A DNA stretch of 64,000 bases, taken from Adlercreutzia mucosicola DSM 19490 (GTDB lineage Bacteria; Actinomycetota; Coriobacteriia; Coriobacteriales; Eggerthellaceae). The notes under the pieces were generated by a model. The model was not told the origin of the DNA. It did not search any database and saw nothing but the letters and a program-made list of their open reading frames with translations. Positions 33,929 to 43,592 of the stretch are shown here, piece by piece (within the stretch, counting starts at the first letter, position 1; the number at the start of each line of letters is the position of its first letter). Position numbers and translations under genes: made by a program. The DNA lies in NCBI RefSeq assembly GCF_000422625.1, contig NZ_AUGK01000008.1, positions 1 to 64,000 of the forward strand. Direction: 5' to 3'.

Positions 33929-34810
33929 ATGGAACAGTTCTACGACATGCATTGCCATGTGGGATTTGCGCCCGCGCCGGCGGCCCTGGCGGCTGCGGGG
34001 GCGCAGGCGGGCATCGCTGCGCTCTCGTGCACGGTGACGCCTGCCGAGTACGAGCGCCTGCATTCGGGACTGTCCTCGGTGCCGAATGTCGCTGTGGCTC
34101 TGGGGGCCCATCCCTGGTGGATCGCCGACGGACGCGTGGGCGATGCCGGACTGAACCGCTTCTGCGAACTGGCTGCGTCCGCGCGCTTCATCGGGGAGAT
34201 CGGGCTGGACTTCGCTGGCCCTCGCGACACCGCCGAACGCCGTGCGCGTCAAGTCGCCGCCCTCGAACGCATTTTGGACACTTGCAACACTTCCCCTGCC
34301 GCCCCCGCCTATCAGGGCGATGCCGCCAACGGCAAAGCGACATCAGCCGGCGTCGCTGACGGTGACGACGCCGACGCAAGCGATACGGAATCCGAAGGCA
34401 CCGCATCCAAGCTCATTTCCATCCACGCTGTCAACGCCGCCGGCACGGTGCTCGACCTGCTCCAGGAAGCCAACACGCTCGCGCGGCACCGCGTGATCCT
34501 CCATTGGTTCTCGGGCACTTCCGACGACCTGAACCGCGCCGTGGCCGCCGGCTGCTACTTCTCCGTCGGCCCCCGCATGCTGGCATCGCGGCGCGGACGC
34601 GAGTACGCACGGCAGATTCCCCTGGATCGCCTGCTGCTGGAAACCGACATGCCCTCTCGCGCAGGAGAGTCGCTTCCCGCCAACGTCTGGCGCGCCGAGC
34701 TGGGCAATGCGCTTTCCGGCATCGCGCAACTGAAGAACATCGACCGCGACCTTCTCACTGAGCACCTCGCCACAACGAGCTCTGCCCTCCTCGGCATCCC
34801 CGCGATATAA
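33929..34810 (+). CDS. TatD-family metal-dependent hydrolase
   Basis: A 293-aa TIM-barrel hydrolase of the TatD (DNase/deoxyribonuclease-like) family. Metal motifs are DMHCH (about 6-10), FIGEIGLDF (Glu about 92), SIHAVNA (His about 167), HWFSG (His about 192) and LLETDMP (Asp about 239). Residues about 120-158 are an Ala/Asp/Ser-rich insertion that is not part of the family core and probably forms a disordered loop. CAAGCGAGAGGCG precedes the ATG. TlyA follows after 7 bp. Confidence 0.85.
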   Translation: MEQFYDMHCHVGFAPAPAALAAAGAQAGIAALSCTVTPAEYERLHSGLSSVPNVAVALGAHPWWIADGRVGDAGLNRFCELAASARFIGEIGLDFAGPRDTAERRARQVAALERILDTCNTSPAAPAYQGDAANGKATSAGVADGDDADASDTESEGTASKLISIHAVNAAGTVLDLLQEANTLARHRVILHWFSGTSDDLNRAVAAGCYFSVGPRMLASRRGREYARQIPLDRLLLETDMPSRAGESLPANVWRAELGNALSGIAQLKNIDRDLLTEHLATTSSALLGIPAI

Positions 34811-34817
34811 TGTCCCC

Positions 34818-35612
34818 ATGAACAAGAAGCCAAAGAAGATGCGCCTGGACGACCTGTTGGTTGAGCGAAACGAGTTCCCCAACCGTGATGCAGTGCTGCG
34901 CGCCGTGATGGCTCGCGAGGTGCGGGTGGACGACGTGTACGTATCGAGCGCGGCCCTACTCGTGCGGCCAGACGCGGACATCTTCCTGCGCGGGCGCAAG
35001 CAATTCGTCTCGCGCGGCGGCCACAAGCTGCAAGGGGCGCTTGACGCCTTCGAGCAGAACGTGTCGGACATGAACTGCCTGGACATCGGCTCGTCCACCG
35101 GCGGCTTCACCGACTGCCTTCTGCAGGCCGGTGCCGCGCGCGTGGCGGCTCTGGATGTGAATTACGGCCAGCTGGCCTGGAAGATCCGCCAGGACCCGCG
35201 AGTGGCCGTCTTCGAGCGCACGAACATCAAAGAAGCCGACCCCGCGGTCCTGGGCGCCCCCTTCGATCTCATCGTCATCGACGTGTCCTTCATCGGCCTG
35301 GCCGCGCTGGCTCCCCTGTTCCCGCACTTCAGTCGCCCGGGCACCGTGTTCATCGGCCTTGTGAAGCCCCAGTTCGAATCGGCCCATGACGAGACCGATC
35401 ATGGCGTGGTGCGCGATGCGGCCGTGCGCCTGCGCACCGTCGAAGAGGTGAAGGACGCCCTTGCCGCAGCGGGATTCACCGTCACTGGCGTCGTGGAATC
35501 CCCCATCACCGGCCCCGAGGGCAACGTGGAGTACCTCGTGCGCGCCGTGTACCGCGACGATTCGAAGAGCGAACGGCCGGCCCGGCTATTGGACTCTCCA
35601 ATTTCTGCGTGA
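34818..35612 (+). CDS. tlyA: TlyA family rRNA 2'-O-methyltransferase
   Basis: A 264-aa protein with an N-terminal S4 RNA-binding domain (RLDDLLVERNEFPNRDAVLR, about 9-65) and an FtsJ/RrmJ-type methyltransferase domain (CLDIGSSTGGFTDCLLQAGA about 86, and LIVIDVSFIGL about 152). TlyA homologues methylate ribose positions of 16S and/or 23S rRNA, which affects capreomycin binding. It is probably co-transcribed with tatD. The TGA stop and the last four codons lie inside the repeat element beginning at 35602, so the C-terminus may have been altered by insertion. Confidence 0.92.
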   Translation: MNKKPKKMRLDDLLVERNEFPNRDAVLRAVMAREVRVDDVYVSSAALLVRPDADIFLRGRKQFVSRGGHKLQGALDAFEQNVSDMNCLDIGSSTGGFTDCLLQAGAARVAALDVNYGQLAWKIRQDPRVAVFERTNIKEADPAVLGAPFDLIVIDVSFIGLAALAPLFPHFSRPGTVFIGLVKPQFESAHDETDHGVVRDAAVRLRTVEEVKDALAAAGFTVTGVVESPITGPEGNVEYLVRAVYRDDSKSERPARLLDSPISA

Positions 35613-35772
35613 GATTTCGAGTTATGAGCATCTCGGCCTCTTAACCACACCCGTGCTTCAAAAGCGTCTTCAGAAAGCACCAGGTCAGCCCATTGGGCCA
35701 GTCGACAGTGTTGCGCATTGATTCACGATCGGCATCCCAAGACGCTCATAACTCGAAATCTCATGCAGAAAG
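35602..35772. repeat. MITE-like element, family A, copy 2 (171 bp)
   Basis: Both ends carry the unit TTTCTGCATGAGATTTCGAG followed by TTATGAGCGTCT in inverted orientation (left 35602-35633, right 35741-35772, with two mismatches). The right arm, read on the minus strand, matches the left end of copy 1 (27145-27183) over nearly 40 bp. The middle differs from copy 1. It lies between convergent tlyA and asd. No transposase frame is present. Confidence 0.8.
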
Positions 35773-35846
35773 GGTCCCTCCCGGGCGCCGAACACAATTC
35801 GCGGAAGGCGGCGCGGCGCAAAGCACTCGAACCTGCCCCTAACGCG

Positions 35847-35870
35847 AAAAGGCGGCCCGGAGGCCGCCTC
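35847..35870 (-). terminator. Rho-independent terminator after asd
   Basis: An 8-bp AGGCGGCC/GGCCGCCT stem (35851-35858 with 35863-35870) is followed on the minus strand by TTTT. It lies 26 bp after the asd stop. Confidence 0.88.
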
Positions 35871-35895
35871 ACATTACCGAATTCGAAGCTGCGCC

Positions 35896-36942
35896 CTACG
35901 GCAACAGCAGCTGGGCGATTTGCACGGCGTTCAGGGCGGCGCCCTTGCGGATCTGGTCGGCCACGTTCCAGAAGGCGATGCCGTGGGGCACCGTGGGGTC
36001 CTGGCGCAGGCGGCCGACGAAGGTGCCGTCGGTGCCGGCGAGCAGGCCGGGCATGGGATACACCTTGTTCTCGGTGTCGTCCATCACCACGACGCCGGGG
36101 GCGGCGGTCAGGGCCGCGCGGGCCGCGTCCACCGTCACCTCGTCGGCGAACTCCACGTTCACGGCCTCGCCGTGACAGCGCAGCACTGGCACGCGCACGC
36201 AGGTGGCAGCCACCTCGATGGCGGGGTCTCCCATGATCTTCTTGGTCTCCACCACCATCTTCCACTCTTCCTTGGTGGAGCCGTCATCCAAAAACACGTC
36301 GATGTGCGGGATGGTGTTGAAGGCGATGCGGTGGACGAAGGCGGAGATCTCCAGCTCGTCCTCAGGCGTGCCGTCCAAAAACGCACGGGTCTGGTCGTAG
36401 AGCTCGGCCATGGCCGGGGCGCCGGCGCCCGAAGCCGCCTGATAGGTGGACACCACAACGCGCTTGATGGGCGAAAGGTCGTAGAGCGGCTTCAGGGCCA
36501 CCACCATCTGGATGGTGGAGCAGTTCGGGTTCGCGATGACGCCGGAATGCCAGGCCACGTCCTCGGGGTTCACCTCGGGCACCACGAGCGGCACGTCCTC
36601 GTCCATGCGGAAGGCGCTCGAGTTGTCGATCATGACGGCACCGGCTGCCGTCACCGCCTCGCGCATAGCCTTGGAAACGCCGGCGCCCGCGGAGAACAGG
36701 GCGATGTCCACGCCCTCGAAGGACTCCGGGGTCATCTCCTGCACGACCAAATCGCCGGCCGGCACCTGCCCGCAGCCCTCGAAGGCCACGGTCTTGCCCG
36801 CCGAACGGGCGCTCGCCAGGGCGCGCACTTCGGCGGCCGGGAAGTCAACGTCGTGCAGCACGCGTAGGAACTCCTGCCCCACCGCACCCGTGGCACCGGC
36901 CACGGCGACTACGGGATTTGCGGGCATTTCTTTATTCCACAT
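35896..36942 (-). CDS. asd: Aspartate-semialdehyde dehydrogenase
   Basis: Reduces aspartyl phosphate to aspartate semialdehyde with NADPH, the branch point to lysine/diaminopimelate, threonine and methionine. The 348-aa protein has VAVAGATGAVGQEFLRVL (NADP binding, 11-28), the catalytic Cys141 in ANPNCSTIQ and the QAASGAGAPAM segment. ATG 36942 has GAGAGGATT upstream. The gene follows lysC by 90 bp, so the first two steps of the pathway are adjacent. Confidence 0.95.
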   Translation of the reverse strand: MWNKEMPANPVVAVAGATGAVGQEFLRVLHDVDFPAAEVRALASARSAGKTVAFEGCGQVPAGDLVVQEMTPESFEGVDIALFSAGAGVSKAMREAVTAAGAVMIDNSSAFRMDEDVPLVVPEVNPEDVAWHSGVIANPNCSTIQMVVALKPLYDLSPIKRVVVSTYQAASGAGAPAMAELYDQTRAFLDGTPEDELEISAFVHRIAFNTIPHIDVFLDDGSTKEEWKMVVETKKIMGDPAIEVAATCVRVPVLRCHGEAVNVEFADEVTVDAARAALTAAPGVVVMDDTENKVYPMPGLLAGTDGTFVGRLRQDPTVPHGIAFWNVADQIRKGAALNAVQIAQLLLP

Positions 36943-37032
36943 AGTAATCCTCTCTTTCACGTTAATTCGAGCACGAGGTTCGCCCAAGGAAGTCAGCGAG
37001 GGTCCCGACGTTGCGTCAGCAACGGCGGAGCA

Positions 37033-38310
<1,278 letters not shown>

Positions 38311-38374
38311 GACGCCCTCTCCTTTTCAGAATGCGGGGAATCGCCTTTTCGGGCCTTCCGGATAGACTTGAGCC

Positions 38375-38383
38375 ACTATACCA
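38375..38383 (-). promoter_or_regulatory. Extended -10 promoter of lysC-asd
   Basis: TGGTATAGT on the minus strand, about 65 bp before the lysC ATG. There is no clear -35 hexamer, as expected for an extended -10 promoter. No lysine riboswitch fold is apparent in the short leader. Confidence 0.5.
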
Positions 38384-38552
38384 AGAAATGGAAGGTGCCG
38401 CCGCATATGTCGGTTTTCCGACGGTAGACGGGCGCGGGCCGCTGACGGACACGCCATTGTCTATGATGGGTCCGTTGCGTAATATGGGCACTTCGCTTTG
38501 GGCCGCCGAAGGCCCAGGGCATCCTGCCATCCATCTGTCGTGAGGAGCCTGT

Positions 38553-39620
38553 ATGCCGGCCATCATCGCCCATGACCTGTTCGCGAAGGACGTCTACCAC
38601 GAGGTATTCGAGTCGGTGGGCGGCTCGCGCGACGAGGCCGAGGCCTTCCTGCTGGGCGGCCAAGGACCCGATCCGCTGTTCTTCGCGGCCGTCGATCCGC
38701 GCTTCGGCGCCTTCGCGCGGCTGGGCACCACCATCCACCGGACCCGCCCGACCGAGCTCATCTGCGCCCTGAAAGCCGCTGTGCCCCGGCTGCCCCTGCG
38801 CGAGCGATCCCGGGCGCGGGCCTACGTACTGGGATTCCTCTGCCACTACGAGCTTGACCGCACCGTACACCCCCTGGTGTTTTCCCAGGTGAACGCCTTG
38901 TGCGCCGCCGGCGTGGAAGGACTGGCGACCGAGGACGCCAGCGAGGTGCACGCTGTGATCGAGACCGAGCTGGACGAGCTGGCGCTCACGGCCAAGCGCG
39001 GCGAGACCGTGGCCAGCTTCAATCCGGCCACTGCCACCCTGAAGGGCAGCGCCGCGCTGCTTTCCACCCTGTCGCGCCTCTACGGCCTGGCTGTGCGCGA
39101 CGCCTACGGCATCGCCGTTCCCGACGGCCTGTTTTCCGCCGGCGTGCGGGCCGAGCGCGCCGCCTGGCGCGTGCTGTACTCTCCCGCTGGCTGGAAGCGC
39201 CAGGTGCTGGGCACCGCCGAGCGCCTCGTGCGCCGCCATTCCCTGGCCGCGGCCTTGAGCCACCGTGCCGCCGAGCGCACGGACAGCCCCTACGCCAACC
39301 TGGATCGACAGCCCTGGGAGCACCCCTTCACCGGCCACGTGAGCACCGAGTCCTTTTGGGACCTCTACGAGCGCGCCCGCACGGCGGCCCTGGCGGCCAT
39401 CGCCACGGTGGACGACGACGGCTTCTCCCGCGCCGATGCCGAGCGTCTCACCTGCGACTTGAACTTCTACGGCGAGCCGGTCGTCGCCCGCGTCATGGCC
39501 GTGGAGGACGTGAAAGACACGCCAGCCGCCGGCGACGACAGGGGCGACAACGCCGCGACCGGCCACACCCCCGCCCCCGAAAACCCCTCCGCCACCGACC
39601 GCGCCTCCGACAAGCGCTAG
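38553..39620 (+). CDS. Zinc-dependent phospholipase C-like protein
   Basis: A 355-aa protein. The N-terminal two-thirds resemble the all-helical zinc-dependent phospholipase C fold: AHDLFAKDV (His7), LGGQGPDPLFF (Asp about 40) and LGFLCHYELDRTVHP (His about 97, Asp about 101, His about 105). No signal peptide is present, so it is probably cytosolic and not a toxin-type lecithinase. The last 45 residues are low-complexity Asp/Ala/Pro. GTGAGGAG precedes the ATG. It lies 12 bp before the TRIC gene and is probably co-transcribed. The substrate is unknown. Confidence 0.75.
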   Translation: MPAIIAHDLFAKDVYHEVFESVGGSRDEAEAFLLGGQGPDPLFFAAVDPRFGAFARLGTTIHRTRPTELICALKAAVPRLPLRERSRARAYVLGFLCHYELDRTVHPLVFSQVNALCAAGVEGLATEDASEVHAVIETELDELALTAKRGETVASFNPATATLKGSAALLSTLSRLYGLAVRDAYGIAVPDGLFSAGVRAERAAWRVLYSPAGWKRQVLGTAERLVRRHSLAAALSHRAAERTDSPYANLDRQPWEHPFTGHVSTESFWDLYERARTAALAAIATVDDDGFSRADAERLTCDLNFYGEPVVARVMAVEDVKDTPAAGDDRGDNAATGHTPAPENPSATDRASDKR

Positions 39621-39632
39621 AACGGCCGCATC

Positions 39633-40802
39633 ATGGTAGCTACCGCCTTAGAAACCGCCTTCACTCTGCCCTTCTGGTTCGAGCTGGCCGCCACCATCAC
39701 CGGCGGCCTGTCCGGCGGCATGTCCGCCGTGCGCGCCCGCTACGATATCTTCGGATGCGTGGCCATAGCGTGCATCACCGGCATGGGCGGCGGTATCATC
39801 CGCGACATCCTGCTGCAGAACTACGGCCTGTACGCCTTCCAGAGCCCCTGGTTCCTGCTGTCCTGCGCGCTTGCGGGCGTGGCGGTGTTCTACTTCGGCA
39901 AGCTGGCCACCTACCTCGATCCCATCGTGGATCTCCTTGACAACATCTCCGTTGCCCTATGGGCCATCATCGGCGCTTCGAAGAGCCTGTCGGCCGGCCT
40001 CGGCATCATCCCGTCGGTGGTGCTCGGCACCATCACCGCCATCGGCGGCGGCATCTCCCGCGATGTGCTCATGAACCGTGCACCCGTAGCCTTCCAAACC
40101 GGACCCATCTACGGCTCGGCGGCGCTTATCGGCTGCATCGTGTACTGCCCGCTGAAGGCGGGCGGCATCCTGCCCGATTCCGCAGGCGCCCTGTGCGCGG
40201 CCCTCATCATGGGCCTGCGTTACCTGTCGCTCATCATGGGATGGCGCACCAAGCCGCCCCGCGACTATTCCGACCGCGTCGTGGAGAGCGTGGTGCGGCC
40301 GGCGCGCTTCATCGCCCGCAAGGTGCATGTGCCCGTGGGCAAGACCGCCCGCGAGCGCGGGCGCAACCGCAGCCGCATGGAGCGCTTCAAGCGGGGCGGC
40401 AAGCGGCTCTACGACCGCTTGAGCGGCCGCTGGATGGACGAGACCGGCGAGGTCGACGAGCCCACCATCCTCATGGACAAGATCGAGGTGCCCCTGGCGG
40501 CCGACGCCCCCGAGGCGGCCGCCGAGCCCGACCCCTCCGACCGCCTCCTCGTCGACCGCGACGAGCTGTACCGCATCATCGGCCTGGAGCCCGAGCCGCG
40601 CCCCGAGCGCGCCATCGACCCCTTCGAGCCCCAGACCCCCGAGCCGCGCAAACCCTGTCACAATCCCCGCGAGCTCAAGAAGAAGCGCGGCGCGAAGCGG
40701 GCCGAATCGGAGAAGGACGCGGCCATCGCCGAGGAAGACGCCCCCGCACCCTCCGATCCGCCGGCGACCGATGAAAGCCCCGAGCCGCAAACAACTCCCT
40801 AA
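39633..40802 (+). CDS. TRIC-type (UPF0126) cation channel with long cytoplasmic tail
   Basis: A 389-aa protein. Residues 1-210 form the TRIC/YicG fold: two repeats of three helices plus one, each repeat with a GGGI(I/S)RD motif (about 52-58 and 137-143). Homologues conduct K+ or other monovalent cations as trimers. Residues 211-389 are an unusual charged tail: a basic part (KTARERGRNRSRMERFKRGG), an acidic central part and a final Lys/Glu/Pro-rich part. Most bacterial TRIC proteins end near residue 210. Function of the tail is unknown. Confidence 0.85.
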   Translation: MVATALETAFTLPFWFELAATITGGLSGGMSAVRARYDIFGCVAIACITGMGGGIIRDILLQNYGLYAFQSPWFLLSCALAGVAVFYFGKLATYLDPIVDLLDNISVALWAIIGASKSLSAGLGIIPSVVLGTITAIGGGISRDVLMNRAPVAFQTGPIYGSAALIGCIVYCPLKAGGILPDSAGALCAALIMGLRYLSLIMGWRTKPPRDYSDRVVESVVRPARFIARKVHVPVGKTARERGRNRSRMERFKRGGKRLYDRLSGRWMDETGEVDEPTILMDKIEVPLAADAPEAAAEPDPSDRLLVDRDELYRIIGLEPEPRPERAIDPFEPQTPEPRKPCHNPRELKKKRGAKRAESEKDAAIAEEDAPAPSDPPATDESPEPQTTP

Positions 40803-40805
40803 ATG

Positions 40806-40845
40806 CCAGGCGGGGGACGAGCTTCAAGGCTCGTCCCCCGCCTGC
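40806..40845. terminator. Strong bidirectional hairpin between TRIC and phoU-like genes
   Basis: A perfect stem of at least 15 bp (40808-40822 with 40829-40843) with a TTCAAG loop lies between the convergent stops. No T run on either side. Confidence 0.75.
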
Positions 40846-40889
40846 CTGCAGCGATCCGGGGCGCCGCTCGAGCCCCCGAACCTCGCCGG

Positions 40890-41519
40890 CTACATGTTCT
40901 TCAGCAGGATGGTGCTCATCAGGTCGGCCGTGTGCTCGCAGGCATCGCAGCAGCTCTCCATGAAGGCGTACAGGCGCGACCACTTCATCACGTGCATGGG
41001 ATCGTCCGCGTGGTTCACGTGCAGGTTGCGAATCACCTCAACGTACAGCGCGTCGGCCTCTTCCTCGTAGTTGCTCACATCGATGACCAACTGCTTGAAC
41101 GACTTCGACTTCTTGAAGTTGCGGAAGTCCTCCATAGCGGCATCCACCGCCTTGCACGACTTGCGGATGAGCGTCGCGAAGCGCTTGGCGTCCTCGGGAA
41201 CCCCATGGACGTCGAACATGTACAGGTACTGCAGCACATCCTCGATCTCATCCAGAATGGTGTCGAGGGCCTGGGCCAGAGCCACAATATCCTCGCGATC
41301 GAAGGGGGGCATAAAATCGCCGCCGACATGCTTGTAGATGTCGTGGTTGATCATGTCGCCCGCGTGCTCCAGCTCGTGGGCCTCGTCGAGCACCGCGCGC
41401 AGCGCCGAGGCGTCGGTGAAGTCCTCCATGGCGCGGATGAGGACGCTCGCCTCCTGCACCGCCAAGTCGGACAGCTCTTCGTACGCGTGGAAGTAATCGT
41501 ACTTGTGCTTCTTTGCCAC
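40890..41519 (-). CDS. DUF47 (PhoU-like) Pit accessory protein
   Basis: A 209-aa all-helical protein of the DUF47 family, related to PhoU and usually encoded next to Pit transporters. It shows the heptad-rich segments HELEHAGDMINHDIYKHV (about 47-65) and PPFDREDIVALAQALDTILD (about 71-90), with the conserved D/E pairs that bind metal clusters. It follows pit by 18 bp and is probably translated from the same message. It is thought to modulate phosphate uptake. Confidence 0.9.
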   Translation of the reverse strand: MAKKHKYDYFHAYEELSDLAVQEASVLIRAMEDFTDASALRAVLDEAHELEHAGDMINHDIYKHVGGDFMPPFDREDIVALAQALDTILDEIEDVLQYLYMFDVHGVPEDAKRFATLIRKSCKAVDAAMEDFRNFKKSKSFKQLVIDVSNYEEEADALYVEVIRNLHVNHADDPMHVMKWSRLYAFMESCCDACEHTADLMSTILLKNM

Positions 41520-41537
41520 GGGGAACTCCTTTTCGCT

Positions 41538-42593
41538 TTACAGAATGCAGAGGAACAATTTCGCGCAGATGAAACCGAGGATGCCGCAGCCGGGGAAGGT
41601 GAGCACCCAGGTTTTCACCATGTCGATGGCAATGGACCACTTCACGCCCTTGGGGTTCTTGGCCGCCCCCACGCCCATGATGGCCGTGGTGTTCGTGTGC
41701 GTGGTGGAAACGGGCAGGCCCCCGAAGGTGGCCAGAAACAGGCTGGCAAACGTGGACAGGCTGGCCGCGAAGCCCTGGAACGACTCCAGCTTCACCATGT
41801 CCATGCCCACGGACTTGATGATGCGCTCGCCGCCCACGGCCGTGCCGATGCCCATGTTCAGCGCGCAGAACACCATGAGCCACAGCGGCAGGGTCACATC
41901 CGACAGATCCATGCCCATGCCGGCGGTCATCATAATGGCCAGCATGAAGATGGACATGAACTTCTGGCCGTCCTGGGCCCCGTGCATGAACGCTACACCG
42001 GCACCCGAGCAGATCTGGGCCCATTTGAAGAACGAGTTGGCCCTCTGGCGATTTACGCTGCGAAACATCCGCCCGATCACCTTGTAGTTGAGCCAGCCCA
42101 GACCAAAGCCGAGCAGAGTGGACAGCAGGATGCCGTAGATCACCTTCATCCACTCGGCGCCGTTGATGGCGTCGAAGCTGCCCTGCACGGCGATGGCCGC
42201 ACCGGTCAGGCCCGCGATGAGCGAATGAGACTGCGAGGTGGGGATGCCGAACCACCAGGCCGCCACCCCCCACACGATGATGGCCACCATGGCCGCCATC
42301 AGCGCTGTGAGCGCCTGGTGGGAGTCGCCGCCGAAGTTCACCATGGAAAAGACGGTATGGGCCACGGCCGTAGAGACGAGCGACACGAGCAGAAGGCCCA
42401 AGAAGTTGAAGATAGCCGCCATAATGATGGCGTGACGCGGCTTCATGGCACGAGTGGAAACCGCTGTGGCGATGGCGTTGGGAGCGTCAGTGGCACCGTT
42501 CACCACAATGACGCCGATGTTGAGCAGCGTTACCACCAGCAGAATAGGGTTCTGCACAAGCTCAGAGAGGAAAAACGTCCACTCGATGGTCAC
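41538..42593 (-). CDS. pit: Pit-type inorganic phosphate transporter
   Basis: A 351-aa membrane protein with about ten helices that imports metal phosphate using the proton motive force. The duplicated family signature is visible in GATDAPNAIATAVSTRAM (about 33-50) and FMHGAQDGQKFM (about 203-214), plus GIPTSQSHSLIAG and GLPVSTTHTNTTAI. The start is GTG 42593 with AAGGAACTCC upstream. The DUF47 partner follows. Confidence 0.93.
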   Translation of the reverse strand: MTIEWTFFLSELVQNPILLVVTLLNIGVIVVNGATDAPNAIATAVSTRAMKPRHAIIMAAIFNFLGLLLVSLVSTAVAHTVFSMVNFGGDSHQALTALMAAMVAIIVWGVAAWWFGIPTSQSHSLIAGLTGAAIAVQGSFDAINGAEWMKVIYGILLSTLLGFGLGWLNYKVIGRMFRSVNRQRANSFFKWAQICSGAGVAFMHGAQDGQKFMSIFMLAIMMTAGMGMDLSDVTLPLWLMVFCALNMGIGTAVGGERIIKSVGMDMVKLESFQGFAASLSTFASLFLATFGGLPVSTTHTNTTAIMGVGAAKNPKGVKWSIAIDMVKTWVLTFPGCGILGFICAKLFLCIL

Positions 42594-42715
42594 GGAGTTC
42601 CTTCCAACGGTCGAATCTGCGCCAAAAAGCGCAATAAGTAGAGTCTACCCCAAGACGCTCCGTCAGCAAGACAGAGATGCGTAGTTTTTTTTCAAGAGTG
42701 GAGAAGATGTGTCCC

Positions 42716-42799
42716 CTAGGAAAGAGTCTCCCCCTCGACCTCGCGGTCGATGAGCAGCAACAACTCGGCCCGGGAGTGCACTCCCGACTTCGCGTGCCC
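42716..42799 (-). pseudogene. C-terminal remnant of a LuxR-family regulator
   Basis: The minus strand encodes GHAKSGVHSRAELLLLIDRE and seven more residues before a TAG stop. The KSGVHSRAEL(L/I)xLI pattern is the end of the LuxR recognition region and its last helix, as in the two intact LuxR proteins in this window (KAGVHTKQDLIDRV). Upstream in the same frame there is no domain, only the 42819-42857 terminator stem. It looks like the tail of a deleted regulator gene. Confidence 0.5.
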
Positions 42800-42814
42800 G
42801 CTTCCGCCTTGCGG

Positions 42815-42857
42815 AAAAGGCCGGGGCCCGACTCCCGCAGGATATCGGGCCCCGGCC
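42815..42857 (-). terminator. Rho-independent terminator after the MBL hydrolase gene
   Basis: A perfect 13-bp stem (42819-42831 with 42845-42857) with a 13-nt loop is followed on the minus strand by TTTT. It ends the recJ-relA-MBL transcript. Confidence 0.85.
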
Positions 42858-42914
42858 CCTGAAAACTGACCCTCCCCTGCGCGCCCCGCACCCCCTCCCG
42901 GCGGGGCGCTCCTC

Positions 42915-43589
42915 TTACTCCGGATCGCCGAACAGGGCGAACACGCGGCGGCGCTCGGCGCCGATGGTAGTGAGGCTGTTGTGCCCCGGCAGCACGGCGG
43001 TGTCGTCGGGCAGGGCCGCCAGCTTCTTCAGCGAGGCGCGCATCTCGTCCATGGAACCGCCCTCGAAGTCGGTGCGGCCGATGGTGCCGGCAAACAGCGT
43101 GTCGCCGGACACCAGCACCGGCAACCCCTCGGGATGGTTGCCGAACTGCGGGATATTGAACAGGCAGATGGAGCCCTTGGTGTGGCCCGGGGTCGCGATG
43201 ACCTTCCACTTCATGTTCCCGACCTCCACCACATCGCCATGGGCCACGACGCGATCCAACGGACAGGGCACGGGGTCGTCGTCCACCACGTTGGCAGCCG
43301 GATTCTCGATAGCCGGCGCCTCGATGGCCGAGGCGATCACCGGCGCGCCGGTGGCCTCGCGCAGAGCCGCGGCGGCGCCCACGTGATCGGAATGGCCGTG
43401 GGTCAGCACGATGGCGTCCAGCTTCGTTCCCTCCAGAGCCGCCAGGATCTTATCGGCATTGCAGCTCGGGTCCACCACCATAGTGCCCTCGCCGTCGGAG
43501 ATGATGTACACGTTGTTCGCCAGAAAGCCCATGATCAGATACTTCACATCGACGCACAAGCCGCTGACCTCGTACAAGTTGGTTGCCAT
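42915..43589 (-). CDS. MBL-fold metallohydrolase, glyoxalase II-like
   Basis: A 224-aa metallo-beta-lactamase-fold hydrolase. The metal motif is LTHGHSDHVGA (about 62-72), with further ligands in TPGHTKGSICLF (His about 134), SGDTLFAGTIGRTD (Asp about 160) and LPGHNSLT (His about 203). The FAGTIGRTDF sequence is typical of the YcbL/glyoxalase II-like group, which acts on thioesters. It begins 3 bp after the relA stop, so the two genes are co-translated from one message. Confidence 0.88.
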   Translation of the reverse strand: MATNLYEVSGLCVDVKYLIMGFLANNVYIISDGEGTMVVDPSCNADKILAALEGTKLDAIVLTHGHSDHVGAAAALREATGAPVIASAIEAPAIENPAANVVDDDPVPCPLDRVVAHGDVVEVGNMKWKVIATPGHTKGSICLFNIPQFGNHPEGLPVLVSGDTLFAGTIGRTDFEGGSMDEMRASLKKLAALPDDTAVLPGHNSLTTIGAERRRVFALFGDPE

Positions 43590-43592
43590 TGC

